Source: Prosthecodimorpha hirschii (GTDB lineage Bacteria; Pseudomonadota; Alphaproteobacteria; Rhizobiales; Ancalomicrobiaceae). From it: DNA of 64,000 nucleotides. The position numbers and the translations under genes are program-made. The stretch spans positions 158,226-222,225 of the forward strand of contig NZ_LJYW01000001.1 in NCBI RefSeq assembly GCF_001305515.1, given 5' to 3'. Positions 8,312-16,443 of the stretch are shown piece by piece (within the stretch, counting starts at the first letter, position 1; the number at the start of each line of letters is the position of its first letter). The notes under the pieces are model-generated. The model worked only from the letters and a program-made list of their open reading frames with translations. It was not told the DNA's origin and did not search any database.

Positions 8312-8595
8312 CTTAAGCTCCGGGTATCCGGTTCATCTGCCCGGCATGAACAGCACCATGCAAGTGTGCTGACAATCTGCCGATCGGGGGCGAAGTCTCG
8401 CAGCCTTATGGTTGAGATTGCCATGCGGGTGACTACGCATGACAGAATGACGCATCAGCGCTGCCATGCGAGGAAATCGGAGGATCGAGGGGCGCCCGAA
8501 AGTGGGACGCGAAATGGGACCGGGCGCGATCTTGAGAAATGAGACCGAATGATTTCAATTAGTTAGGTCATTTGTTCGACAGACACCCCGTCCGC

Positions 8596-8611
8596 CATTT
8601 TGGCCAAAATG
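8596..8611. repeat. 16-bp perfect palindrome CATTTTGGCCAAAATG
   Basis: CATTTTGG is followed directly by its reverse complement CCAAAATG. It lies in the AT-rich strip between the HNH gene and the DUF2239 operon. Candidate protein-binding site or remnant of an attachment core; no gene start is close enough to assign it. Confidence 0.6.
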
Positions 8612-8725
8612 ATCAATTTTGCGAACGGCCTAGCGCCGAATGCCGCCGATTTCCCGGTATTCTTCTCGCTTGCGCGAAAGGGCTGAGCTGCGCGCAGTGA
8701 ACGGGATCGTGACCGCGGGGAGCAT

Positions 8726-8766
8726 ATTTTTATCCGGGTGTAATTGACGGCGATTTTTATCCGGGT
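8726..8766 (+). promoter_or_regulatory. Duplicated ATTTTTATCCGGGT motif upstream of the DUF2239 operon
   Basis: The 14-mer ATTTTTATCCGGGT occurs at 8726-8739 and again at 8753-8766, 27 bp apart start to start. Each copy is followed by TAAT or GTAAT, so each forms an imperfect palindrome of the TTATCCGGRTAA kind. The second copy ends 17 bases before the TTG start at 8784. The arrangement suggests a pair of operators overlapping a promoter. Confidence 0.6.
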
Positions 8767-8783
8767 AATAAGGGGCATCCCAT

Positions 8784-9446
8784 TTGGACGAGCGCGACAT
8801 GTCCGCCCCCTGCACCCAGCCCTGCACTGCATTTGCTGGCCGACGATTGCTGATTTCCGGGTCGCGGGCGGATGTTGCCATTGCGGTTGCGCGCTCTGCG
8901 AAGGTGACAGAGGCGGCTCTGGCGTTCGACGATGCGACAGGTGCTGTCATCGATCCTGATCTGCGCGGCTGTGATGCGGAGATTCTCCAGCGGCTGGCGG
9001 AGCCTCCGAGACCTTCGGTGGGTCGCGATCGCCCTGACGCTGGCGCGACAGCTGGAGCGGCGGGCGGCGGACAGACCACGCGCGGTCGCCGCAAATTCGG
9101 TGTTGTCACCCGCGAAATGACCTTGCTGCCAAGGCAGTGGGAATGGCTGGCGACCCAACCGGGTGGCGCGTCCGCAACGCTGAGGCGCCTTGTCGACGAT
9201 GCTCGCAAGGCAGTTCATCCACGCCAGCGCAGACGAGCGGCGCAGGAGGCCGCGTATCGCTTGATGCAGGCGATCGCCGGCACCCTGCCCGGCTACGAGG
9301 AGGTGACCCGCGCCCTTTTCGCGGACGACCGGCACGCGTTCGAAGAGCGGATCGGACCTTGGCCGCAGGACATCCGGACCTATGCCGTGCGGCTTGCCTT
9401 CGGTCCTTTCACTCAAGCCTCTACAACGGGGCGAGACGGTCAATGA
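8784..9446 (+). CDS. DUF2239 family protein
   Basis: The 220-residue product matches the DUF2239 pattern: an N-terminal region with AFDDATGAVIDPDLRG, a central REMTLLPRQWEWLATQPGGA, and a C-terminal helical part with AAYRLMQAIAGTLPGYEEV then ALFADDRHAF. The biochemical role of this family is unknown. TTG 8784 is preferred because AAGGGG lies eight bases upstream; ATG 8799 is an alternative. It is the first gene of a three-gene operon coupled by ATGA overlaps and lies behind a duplicated ATCCGGGT operator-like motif. Confidence 0.8.
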   Translation: MDERDMSAPCTQPCTAFAGRRLLISGSRADVAIAVARSAKVTEAALAFDDATGAVIDPDLRGCDAEILQRLAEPPRPSVGRDRPDAGATAGAAGGGQTTRGRRKFGVVTREMTLLPRQWEWLATQPGGASATLRRLVDDARKAVHPRQRRRAAQEAAYRLMQAIAGTLPGYEEVTRALFADDRHAFEERIGPWPQDIRTYAVRLAFGPFTQASTTGRDGQ

Positions 9447-9904
9447 GCAGGTCGGAACCCGCTTCATCTATCGAGCCGACGCAGGACGCCGGCCGGCTGT
9501 TCGTGCAGCGCGACTTTTCCGGTCCCGTCGTCATGCTCAATCTGCTGAAGTTCAGGAATGTTGCCGACCATTCGGGCCATCCCGAGGTGGCGCCGGCCAT
9601 GCCGATCAGCGGTGCCGAAGCCTTCGATCGCTACGTCCGGCACACACTGCCGATTTTGCGGGAAAGCGGGGGCGATGTCCTGTTCCACGGCGAGGGTGGC
9701 CCCATTCTGATCGGCCCCGCCGACGAACGGTGGGACATGTCGATGCTGATCCGCCAGGCCAGTGCCGCTTCCTTTCTCTCCTTCGCCGGCCACGCGGAGT
9801 ATCTCGCGGGGCTCGGCCATCGCGTGGCGGCAGTGGTGGACTCCCGCCAAATGCCTCTTTCGGAAATGCCCTATCCCACTGGCACGGAACGGACGCGGTC
9901 ATGA
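9443..9904 (+). CDS. DUF1330-like dimeric alpha/beta barrel protein
   Basis: The 153-residue product has GPVVMLNLLKFR near residue 28 and a middle part with GAEAFDRYVRHTLPILRESGGDVLF, the usual opening of DUF1330 or ferredoxin-fold monooxygenase-like proteins. These are small dimeric alpha+beta barrels; no catalytic residue can be assigned. The ATG overlaps the stop of the DUF2239 gene (ATGA), and its own stop overlaps the next start, so the three proteins are probably made together. Confidence 0.75.
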   Translation: MSRSEPASSIEPTQDAGRLFVQRDFSGPVVMLNLLKFRNVADHSGHPEVAPAMPISGAEAFDRYVRHTLPILRESGGDVLFHGEGGPILIGPADERWDMSMLIRQASAASFLSFAGHAEYLAGLGHRVAAVVDSRQMPLSEMPYPTGTERTRS

Positions 9905-10809
9905 ATATCGCAAAGGCGAATGGCATCGAACTCGCGTGGGATAGTTTCGGCAATGCTGATGCTGAGGCGATCCTGCTGATTTCCGGGCTCGGCACGCAGA
10001 TGATCCGTTGGAGCAGTCCCTTTTGCACGGAGCTCGCCGCCAGGGGGTATCGCGTCATCCGCTTCGACAACCGGGATGCCGGCCGCTCCATGCATTTCCG
10101 CATGTCCGCCGCGCCGGATTTCGGAGCGTTGGCTTCCGCATTGATGGCCGGACGCCGGCCTGACGTACCCTATACGCCTCACGACATGGCGGCCGACGCA
10201 ATCGGTTTGCTCGATGCGATCGGCATCGCACGGGTTCACGTCGTCGGACGGTCGATGGGCGGAATGATCGCGCAGATTCTGGCGAGCGAATACGCCGACC
10301 GGGTCCTTTCGCTCACCTCGATCATGTCGAGTACGGGAAATCCGGCCCTTCCACAGGCCGCTCCCGACGTTATGGCGATGATGATGCGTCCGACTCCGGA
10401 TCCGGATGTCGATCCCGATGGCTTTTTGACAGTGCGCCTCGCCTTCGCGCGCAGGATCGCCGGCATGGCCTATCCGTTTGACGAAGACGCCCATCGCGCC
10501 CTTCTGCTGGAAGAAGCGGGATATTCCTACGATCCGGCCGGGACCGCGCGGCAGATCGCGGCGATGGCTGTAGCGGGAGACCGACGGGCCCGTCTGGCGA
10601 CGATTACTGCGCCTGCGCTCGTCATTCATGGAACGGACGACCCGCTGATACCACCGGCCTGCGGCCAAGATACGGCGCTTTCAATTGCCGGCGCTATCTA
10701 CAGGCCGATCGAAGGCATGGGACACGACCTGCCGCCCGAATCCGACGAGGCGGTGATCAACGCAATCTGCGCGGTGGCGCATAAGGGATCGCGCCATCCA
10801 AGCGCGTGA
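9901..10809 (+). CDS. Alpha/beta hydrolase
   Basis: A 302-residue alpha/beta hydrolase. The nucleophile elbow is GRSMGG, the acid is in HGTDDPLIPP and the histidine in GMGHDLP, so the Ser-Asp-His triad is complete. The oxyanion region reads LLISGLGTQMIRW and FDNRDAGRS. This subgroup contains esterases and lactonase-like enzymes (annotated as 3-oxoadipate enol-lactonase-like or TylE-like); the substrate cannot be read from sequence. Last gene of the DUF2239 operon, starting in an ATGA overlap. No signal peptide, so cytoplasmic. Confidence 0.8.
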   Translation: MNIAKANGIELAWDSFGNADAEAILLISGLGTQMIRWSSPFCTELAARGYRVIRFDNRDAGRSMHFRMSAAPDFGALASALMAGRRPDVPYTPHDMAADAIGLLDAIGIARVHVVGRSMGGMIAQILASEYADRVLSLTSIMSSTGNPALPQAAPDVMAMMMRPTPDPDVDPDGFLTVRLAFARRIAGMAYPFDEDAHRALLLEEAGYSYDPAGTARQIAAMAVAGDRRARLATITAPALVIHGTDDPLIPPACGQDTALSIAGAIYRPIEGMGHDLPPESDEAVINAICAVAHKGSRHPSA

Positions 10810-10945
10810 TGCCACCCGCGGCCCGCCGGAACCGCCCACTACCCGCTATGGCCGCCGAATCCCGCACAACGGATAGTATCTCCATGAGTATCAGAGGCTT
10901 ATAGCAAATTCATAGTTCTCATCTTCATCGGGCACTGCCCGCCAC

Positions 10946-11272
10946 TTGGGCAAATATCGCCTTTCGGACGAGCAATTTGCCTGGAATAGCCCGAAAATCC
11001 CGTCGATCTCCGCATGCAATCGTACAACGCGGCGAACCATTGATTTGTTGCTGTTGCCAGCGGTTGTTTTGCGTCAGGGCCGTTTCCGAACAATAAGATT
11101 CGAAATACCAAAATCGAATTGCCGCCATGAAGACGCTGCGAATGGTCTTCAGCGCGCTCACGCACTTCCGGGCCGTCGCCACGCGCTTCGAGAAACACGG
11201 TGTCAACGTCCTCGCCCTCGTGACTCTGTCGCCGTCAGGATCTGGATGCGGTTCATGAGTTGGAGACATTGA
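10946..11272 (+). pseudogene. Remnant of an IS5-family transposase
   Basis: A short, AT-richer island. Its start reads GKYRLSDEQFAW, like the N terminus of IS5-group transposases. From 11127 the frame reads VFSALTHFRAVATRFEKHG, the conserved end of these transposases, and after a frameshift the typical RIWMRFMS tail appears, ending at 11272. The middle of the gene, with the DDE residues, is missing. Terminal inverted repeats were not found. It is a non-functional scar of insertion and deletion. Confidence 0.55.
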
Positions 11273-11629
11273 GTGTCGCCGCGTCGTGTCATGCCCCGGA
11301 CGCGCGCCTCCGGCCGAAGCCGGCCCTTTCGGACGGAGACCTGGATTGCTCCGGAGCGGGCTGGACAAGCCGTGCGGCGGCCCGGCACTGTGCAGGACGT
11401 GGTTCGGCCATGCGATCGGACGAACCGCCGGTCCTTCGGCCGGTGACCTTCCACGTCGACCGCGAACCTTTCGGACGGGCCGCCCCGACGGTTGATCGTC
11501 GCGCCGCCTGCCGACGGTGTCCGTCGATGTCGATCGGGGTGCCTGCCGGCGGATGGCCGGCCCGAAGCGGGCGCTGGCGCCGGAGCATGGTTGGACTGGA
11601 CAGGCAGGACAGGGAGCGGGAAGGCGCCC
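11273..11629. other. Stretch without recognisable gene
   Basis: GC-rich sequence between the transposase remnant and the OpgC gene. Open frames on both strands are Arg/Pro-rich and match nothing. The last bases contain the purine-rich GGAGCGGGAAGG before the ATG at 11630. Together with 10810-10945, nothing else can be assigned here. Confidence 0.4.
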
Positions 11630-12709
11630 ATGCAACGCTCGGCGAATGCCGTGGACTTCTGGCGCGGCTTCGCGCTGATCGAGATTTTCATCAACCACAT
11701 ACCGGGCAATTTCTGGGAGCAGTTCACCCACAAGGCGGTTTCCCAGTCGGACGCGGCCGAACTTTTCGTGTTCCTGGCCGGCTGGTCGCTGACCTATGTG
11801 GCCGGATCAGCTGAGAAACCGCGTCCGGCGCACCAGTTGACCCTGCGGCTCTTTCTCCGTGCCGGGAAGCTCTATGCCGCCCATATGGTCATTGTCATGG
11901 CGGCGATCGCCATGCTGGCCGGCGCTTCGAAGGTCTTCGACAATCCGCTTTTGCTCGACTGGTTCAACGCATCGGCGGTGTTCACGGCGCCGGTGGAGGC
12001 CCATATCGGCCTGGTCTTCCTGACCTACCAATTGGGTTATTTCGATATTCTGCCGCTCTACATCACTCTGTTGATCATGGCGCCGTTCCTGATCCTCCTG
12101 CACCGCCGGTGGCCGGCGCTGCTGCTGCCGGTCTCGGGCGGCCTCTGGCTGGTCTGCCTGGTGGGGCAGTTCACCTTCGACGCATGGCCGACGGAGGGCG
12201 AATGGTTCTTCAATCCGCTTTGCTGGCAATTCGCCCTTTCGCTGGGCTTTCTGTGCGGTCTCAACCGGGGCCCGGGCGCCTGGATCCGGACGCATCTCAC
12301 CACCATCCGCTGGCTCGCACTCCCGGTGGTCGTGGTGGCCGCCTGGGCGCGGTGGCACGGCTGGGAGATGGACCCGACCGCCGCGCCGGAACCCCACCTC
12401 CTGTTCGTCAACGACAAGAGCTTCCTGACGCCGGTCCGCATCGGCCAGTTCCTGCTTCTGGCGGCGGTCGCCTCCGCGCTTTGGGGGCCGGTCTCCCGGA
12501 GCCTGCCGGCCCTCGCGGACGCATTGGCGCTGCTCGGGCGTCATTCGCTGCTGGTCTTCTGCGTCGGCTCGCTGCTCAGCCTCGCCGCCCAGATCCTGCG
12601 ATGGGCCCTTCGCGGCAGCCTGATCTCCGATACACTGATCGTCGTATGGGGTCTGGCGGTCCTCTTCTGCGTGGCAGCGGCCGCCGACTGGTGGGAACGT
12701 CAACGATGA
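11630..12709 (+). CDS. OpgC-family integral membrane acyl/succinyltransferase
   Basis: The 359-residue protein belongs to the OpgC domain family (acyltransferase-3 superfamily), membrane enzymes that add succinyl or related groups to osmoregulated periplasmic glucans. It opens with RSANAVDFWRGFALIEIFINHI and has ELFVFLAGWSLTY, the family's conserved N-terminal parts. About ten hydrophobic segments are visible, with STAR-like charged loops between. ATG 11630 follows GGAGCGGGAAGG and matches the start of homologous proteins; the open frame extends upstream without similarity. The stop overlaps the next gene (ATGA), tying it to two secreted SGNH proteins that could process or transfer acyl groups in the periplasm. 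Confidence 0.8.
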   Translation: MQRSANAVDFWRGFALIEIFINHIPGNFWEQFTHKAVSQSDAAELFVFLAGWSLTYVAGSAEKPRPAHQLTLRLFLRAGKLYAAHMVIVMAAIAMLAGASKVFDNPLLLDWFNASAVFTAPVEAHIGLVFLTYQLGYFDILPLYITLLIMAPFLILLHRRWPALLLPVSGGLWLVCLVGQFTFDAWPTEGEWFFNPLCWQFALSLGFLCGLNRGPGAWIRTHLTTIRWLALPVVVVAAWARWHGWEMDPTAAPEPHLLFVNDKSFLTPVRIGQFLLLAAVASALWGPVSRSLPALADALALLGRHSLLVFCVGSLLSLAAQILRWALRGSLISDTLIVVWGLAVLFCVAAAADWWERQR

Positions 12710-13500
12710 GCCTGATCCGACAGAGCGTGCTTTTCGGGTTGTTGGCTGCCTGCCTTGCCGCCATCGGCGCAGCGCGCGCGGCGGAACCGGCGCTCGCACC
12801 ACTGCCGGCCGAATGCGCGCAGACATCCGGCGACGGCAGTCCGGCGACGGCCCTGCCGAACCTGACGCGGGCGCTGAACGACCGGAAACGGATCGTGGTC
12901 TTGACCATGGGAAGCGCGGTGGTCAGCGGTGCGCGCAAGGGCGGCGACTATTACCGGCTGGTCGAGCGCTTCCTGGAGTCGACCTTCAAGGGGCTCGATG
13001 TCGTTCTGGTTCAGCGCGGCGTCTCCGGCGAACTGTCCCGCGACAGCGCCGACCGGATCCGGCTCGAAGCGGCGCGGTCCTCGCCGGATGTGGTCTTCTG
13101 GCAGGTCGGCACCGCCGACGCCCTGGCGGGGATCGATCCGGACGAGACGAAAGAGACCGTCCGAACCACGATCCGGTGGCTCAAGGCCCATCAGATCGAT
13201 GTCGTTCTGATCGGCTTGCACTATACGCCGAGCCTCAGCAGCGACCCGCAATACCAGGCCATGCGCAAGGCGGTCGCCGATATCGCCCGCAGCGAAGGCG
13301 TGCTCCGGATCCGTCGCTACGAGGTCGGCGAGACGCTCGAGCGGCTGCGCCGCCAGCCCGACGAGGAGACGCTGTCGACCGATATCGCCAGCCTCGGCAA
13401 TACCTGCGTGGCCGAGCTGCTGGCGCGATCGCTGGCGACCGGCCTGTTCGCGCGGCGGCAGCCGGGCACTCTCGACAAGGCGCCGGGCGGCGTACAATGA
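12706..13500 (+). CDS. SGNH-fold periplasmic protein lacking catalytic residues
   Basis: A 264-residue protein with a signal peptide (hydrophobic LFGLLAACLAAIGAARA, residues 9-25). The SGNH/GDSL blocks are recognisable but altered. Block I reads TMGSAVVSG, with Ala where the catalytic Ser should stand. Block II reads RGVSGE, lacking the usual Asn. Block III reads VGTADAL instead of VGTN. Block V reads TDIASLGN and has no His. It therefore looks like a pseudoenzyme derived from the neighbouring type of SGNH hydrolase. It is coupled by ATGA overlaps to the OpgC gene upstream and the active-looking paralogue downstream, and may act as a binding or scaffold partner. Confidence 0.75.
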   Translation: MSLIRQSVLFGLLAACLAAIGAARAAEPALAPLPAECAQTSGDGSPATALPNLTRALNDRKRIVVLTMGSAVVSGARKGGDYYRLVERFLESTFKGLDVVLVQRGVSGELSRDSADRIRLEAARSSPDVVFWQVGTADALAGIDPDETKETVRTTIRWLKAHQIDVVLIGLHYTPSLSSDPQYQAMRKAVADIARSEGVLRIRRYEVGETLERLRRQPDEETLSTDIASLGNTCVAELLARSLATGLFARRQPGTLDKAPGGVQ

Positions 13501-14435
13501 TGCGGCGCCCGTCCGCCCGCGCGGATGCCCCAGGACCTGCCCGTCCGTGCGCGGATCGGCGATCGACGAGGATCGGAATCGACATGGCGGATGCCTCCTT
13601 CGCCGCCGACCGGGCCACGGCCGGCTGTTCAGGACGAAGCGCGGGTATCGGTCCTTGGCGTGCCGGCGGCCTTGCCGCGGCGGTCCTGGTCATGCTCGGG
13701 GTCGCTGTTCCCGGTGTCGTGCCCCCGGCGGCGGCGGTCGAAGCCGGGCGCGGCCCGGCCTGCACGGCGCCGACCGAGTTGCTGCGCACCACCCGCCCCC
13801 TGCCGCACTTCATGCGCAAGCTGACCGAGAACCAGCCGGTCAAGATCGTCGCCCTCGGCTCCTCATCCACATTCGGGCATGGCGCCACGTCTCCGGCGGC
13901 CAGCTATCCGGCGCGCCTCGAAGCGGAATTGCGCGCCCTCCGCCCCGGACAGGAGATTTCCGTCGTGAACCGGGGCATCAACGGCAACGTCTCGCGCGAC
14001 GAAATGCTGCGCTTCGACCGGGACGTGATCGCCGAGCGGCCCGATCTGGTCATCTGGCAGGTCGGAACCAACACGCTCCTGCGCGGACAGGACATGTGGT
14101 CGGTGTTTCTGGATGTGCGCGCCGGGGTGCAGCGGCTGAACGCGCTCGGCGCCGACGTCCTGCTGATGAACCTGCAATACTCGCCGGAGGTTCTGAAGCG
14201 CGCGAACTATCCCGACATGCTCGATCTTCTTGCCGTTGCCGGCCGGGAGACGCGCATCGACGTGTTCGATCGGTTCGGCATCATGAAAAGCTGGTCCGAA
14301 CGACAGCGCTACGGCTTCGACGTGTTCATCACGGCCGACGGCCTGCACATGAACGATTGGTCCTATGGCTGCCTCGCCAAGCTTCTGGCATTGACGCTGA
14401 ACGCTGCCGCACAAGGCGCGACCGCCGGCCGCTGA
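13497..14435 (+). CDS. SGNH/GDSL-type hydrolase, periplasmic or membrane-anchored
   Basis: The 312-residue product carries intact SGNH blocks: ALGSSSTFGHG (Ser nucleophile), RGINGN (Gly and Asn of blocks II), VGTN, and TADGLHMND with the Asp-x-x-His pair. A hydrophobic segment (AAAVLVMLGVAVPGVV) after about 60 residues looks like a signal anchor; ATG 13584 (MADASFAAD) would give a more usual signal peptide and may be the real start. Such enzymes remove or transfer acyl groups on polysaccharides. The position behind OpgC and a catalytically dead paralogue suggests work on the same periplasmic glucan. Confidence 0.8.
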   Translation: MMRRPSARADAPGPARPCADRRSTRIGIDMADASFAADRATAGCSGRSAGIGPWRAGGLAAAVLVMLGVAVPGVVPPAAAVEAGRGPACTAPTELLRTTRPLPHFMRKLTENQPVKIVALGSSSTFGHGATSPAASYPARLEAELRALRPGQEISVVNRGINGNVSRDEMLRFDRDVIAERPDLVIWQVGTNTLLRGQDMWSVFLDVRAGVQRLNALGADVLLMNLQYSPEVLKRANYPDMLDLLAVAGRETRIDVFDRFGIMKSWSERQRYGFDVFITADGLHMNDWSYGCLAKLLALTLNAAAQGATAGR

Positions 14436-14561
14436 TCCGTCCTCCACTGATCCGTCCTCCGAGACCGCGCCGCCGTTCCGGTAGGCGAAGCCCGGACCAT
14501 GGGGCGGTTCGGATTCGCCGAAGCGGATCGAAGCGAGAGGTGCGGCCTCCGTGCCGCCGCA

Positions 14562-14921
14562 TCATCGGGCTTCTACGACCTCGTCGAGCCGTGCCCCGAG
14601 TTCGGCCAGGCTCGGCGCGATCTCCGCGGCAGACGTCTCGCCGGCACGCAGGATGCGCTCGACTTGCAACGCCGCTTCGCTGACGGTCTCAAATCCGAAC
14701 AGGCCGGCGGCGCCGGCGAGCGCGTGAACCGTCTTGAAGAGATGGGTCAGCACCTCGGGAGAGACCGGCTCGCCGGCCTTCAGGTGACAGCGGATCGCGC
14801 GGACCTCCTCGGCATCGGTACGCGAGCGCTCGACGAATCGTCCGCGCAGCTGGCGCATCCGATCCTCGAAAGCCGAGCCGCCGGCCATAGTGCCCCCGAG
14901 AGCGTTCGGCAGATCGTTCAT
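14562..14921 (-). CDS. Histidine phosphotransfer (Hpt) domain protein
   Basis: A 119-residue stand-alone Hpt protein. The phospho-accepting His is H66 in TVHALAGAAGLFGF, the typical H-x-L-x-G-x-x motif. Helices before and after form the four-helix bundle. Hpt proteins shuttle phosphoryl groups between receiver domains. The start overlaps the stop of the REC-EAL gene (ATGA), so the two are made together. The hybrid kinase at 19181 has receiver domains but no Hpt, so this protein is the obvious candidate relay partner (inference). Confidence 0.85.
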   Translation of the reverse strand: MNDLPNALGGTMAGGSAFEDRMRQLRGRFVERSRTDAEEVRAIRCHLKAGEPVSPEVLTHLFKTVHALAGAAGLFGFETVSEAALQVERILRAGETSAAEIAPSLAELGARLDEVVEAR

Positions 14922-16150
14922 GACCGTTCGTCCTCTGCGAAAGTGCCCGCGTCGCTGGTTGCGAACCGAGAGTAGTTCTCCGGCCGATGCGCCGAGAGCC
15001 AGTCGAACAGCGCCTCGAAAGCCAGGGGTTGCGCGATGAAGTAGCCCTGCAGGTAGTCGACGCCAAGCCGGCGCAGATGGGCGAAGTCCTCGGCCCGCTC
15101 GATCCCCTCGGCCACGATGGTGGCGCCGCGGGCGCGGCCGATCTCAATGGCGCTGCGACACACCAGGTCGCGGAAGCCACCCTGTGAACAGCCGTCGACG
15201 AAGCGGCGGTCGACCTTCAACTCGGCGAAGGGAATTTGCATCAGGCGATCGATGTTGCTGTTGAGCGTGCCGAAATCGTCGAGCGACAGGCGGATGCCGT
15301 GAAGCACCGCGCTGGTGGCGGTGCCGCGCGCATCGACGACGTCGGTGAACGGGTCGAGTTCCGAGATCTCGAGGGTGACCGGCGGCCCGGCGTCGGTCAC
15401 CCGTCTCAGCACCTTGAGGAAATCCGAAAAATGGTGCCGCTGCACAAGGTTCGAGGGAACGTTGATCGACACGGCGAGCAAAAGACCGCGGTCGGTCAGC
15501 GCCCGAGCGAGCGCTTCGGCCCGCGCCGCGGCCAGATAGGCGAGAGCATGGAGGTCGCGTTCGGAGGCGCCGCAGAGTGCCGCGACGACCGACATCGCGC
15601 CGCTGCCGGACCGGCCCAGGCGTGCCAGCAATTCGATCCCATGAACCTCAAATGTGCGGGCGTTGAGGATCGGTTGGTAGTGGAAGTCGACCGCTCCGTT
15701 CGCCAACGCCTCGGCGAGGGAGACGTCGTCGGGTGCCGGCGCCAGCGAGACGATCGCGGCGGCTCGCGGCGCCCTGTCGACGATCTCGCCCAGGCTGTCG
15801 AAATTCACCGGCTTGCGCAGCGTGCCGATGACGTTGAGGCCGAATTCGGCGCCGACGTCACGGGCGGCCTCGATGACCGGATCGGGGCCGCCGCTCACCA
15901 GCAGAACGCGTCCGGCATATCCGCGATCGGCGAGGTAGCGCAGCACCTCGACGCCGTCCCGCTCGCCGAGATAGAGGTCGACAACGACCAGATCACCACT
16001 TCCGGCGTTGTCGAGTTCGCCGAGATCAATCGCGTCACATCCGCGGACTCGATGCCCTCTGGACGCGAACCACGCCGCCATCAGCGACCGAACGAGGCTG
16101 TGATCCTCGACGATATACGTGACTTCTTTCAGGATCACCGGCCGATTCAT
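14918..16150 (-). CDS. Response regulator with EAL c-di-GMP phosphodiesterase domain
   Basis: About 410 residues: a receiver (residues 10-125) with phospho-acceptor D58 in VVVDLYLGERDG, then an EAL domain (about 145-400). EAL signature residues are present: HGIELLAR (ELL variant), SINVPSN, LEISE, LDDFGT, LKVDRRFV, EGIE and LQGYF. The metal-binding set looks complete, so hydrolysis of c-di-GMP is plausible. ATG 16150 is preferred to the GTG at 16162 because GAGAGG precedes it at usable distance. Divergent from a diguanylate cyclase gene across an AT-rich gap and translationally coupled to the Hpt gene. Confidence 0.85.
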   Translation of the reverse strand: MNRPVILKEVTYIVEDHSLVRSLMAAWFASRGHRVRGCDAIDLGELDNAGSGDLVVVDLYLGERDGVEVLRYLADRGYAGRVLLVSGGPDPVIEAARDVGAEFGLNVIGTLRKPVNFDSLGEIVDRAPRAAAIVSLAPAPDDVSLAEALANGAVDFHYQPILNARTFEVHGIELLARLGRSGSGAMSVVAALCGASERDLHALAYLAAARAEALARALTDRGLLLAVSINVPSNLVQRHHFSDFLKVLRRVTDAGPPVTLEISELDPFTDVVDARGTATSAVLHGIRLSLDDFGTLNSNIDRLMQIPFAELKVDRRFVDGCSQGGFRDLVCRSAIEIGRARGATIVAEGIERAEDFAHLRRLGVDYLQGYFIAQPLAFEALFDWLSAHRPENYSRFATSDAGTFAEDERS

Positions 16151-16443
16151 CTCGGGCTTCACCTCTCGTTTGGCCCTTTATAGTTGCATTATATTGAATA
16201 TATTGCCTAGAAGTTCAGTATTTATTCTCTTATACATATCGTATTCGCTCTTATGGGAACGCGATATGCCGCGCAATCACCCGCAGAATCCAATACCAGC
16301 AATTTTCCATGTAATTATTAATAGAGATAGCCCAAGTCCGTTCCCGGTTCTGTAGTGAACATTAAGAAAATTCAAACGATTCATATCTGAAGATTTGCGA
16401 CGCCATCCGGCTGATCGGTCGGCGATCAACCTTGGGATACATC
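16151..16443. promoter_or_regulatory. AT-rich divergent promoter region of the c-di-GMP genes
   Basis: The gap between the REC-EAL and REC-GGDEF genes has long AT-rich stretches (16180-16250, 16310-16390), contrasting with GC-rich surroundings. It must contain promoters for both directions. No clear operator or sigma-54 box is visible. A short open frame inside (16119-16355) is not supported by similarity. Confidence 0.5.

Larger units (their letters stand above)
1..8520. mobile_element. Degenerate prophage or phage-satellite-like integrated element
   Basis: The stretch carries phage-type genes in one orientation: integrase remnant, AlpA-like regulator, rep-like HTH protein, terminase small subunit, metalloprotease-like protein, coiled-coil protein and tape-measure gene, with an HNH-like gene on the other strand at the far end. 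No capsid, portal, large terminase, tail tube or lysis gene is present. The set int, alpA, rep-like, terS is the hallmark of Gram-negative phage-inducible chromosomal islands, but the tape-measure gene and its two stop codons also fit a decayed prophage. Ordinary chromosomal genes start at 8784. The left end lies outside the window and no tRNA or duplicated attachment site was found, so both limits are estimates. Confidence 0.6.
8312..8783. other. Intergenic right edge of the mobile element
   Basis: No gene is seen. The stretch holds a cluster of similar heptamers, TGGGACG at 8503, TGGGACC at 8515 and TGAGACC at 8540. It also contains the perfect palindrome at 8596-8611 and the duplicated promoter motif at 8726-8766. 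AT content rises between 8525 and 8620. The element boundary most likely lies here, but no direct repeat matching the left end is visible in the window. Confidence 0.45.
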
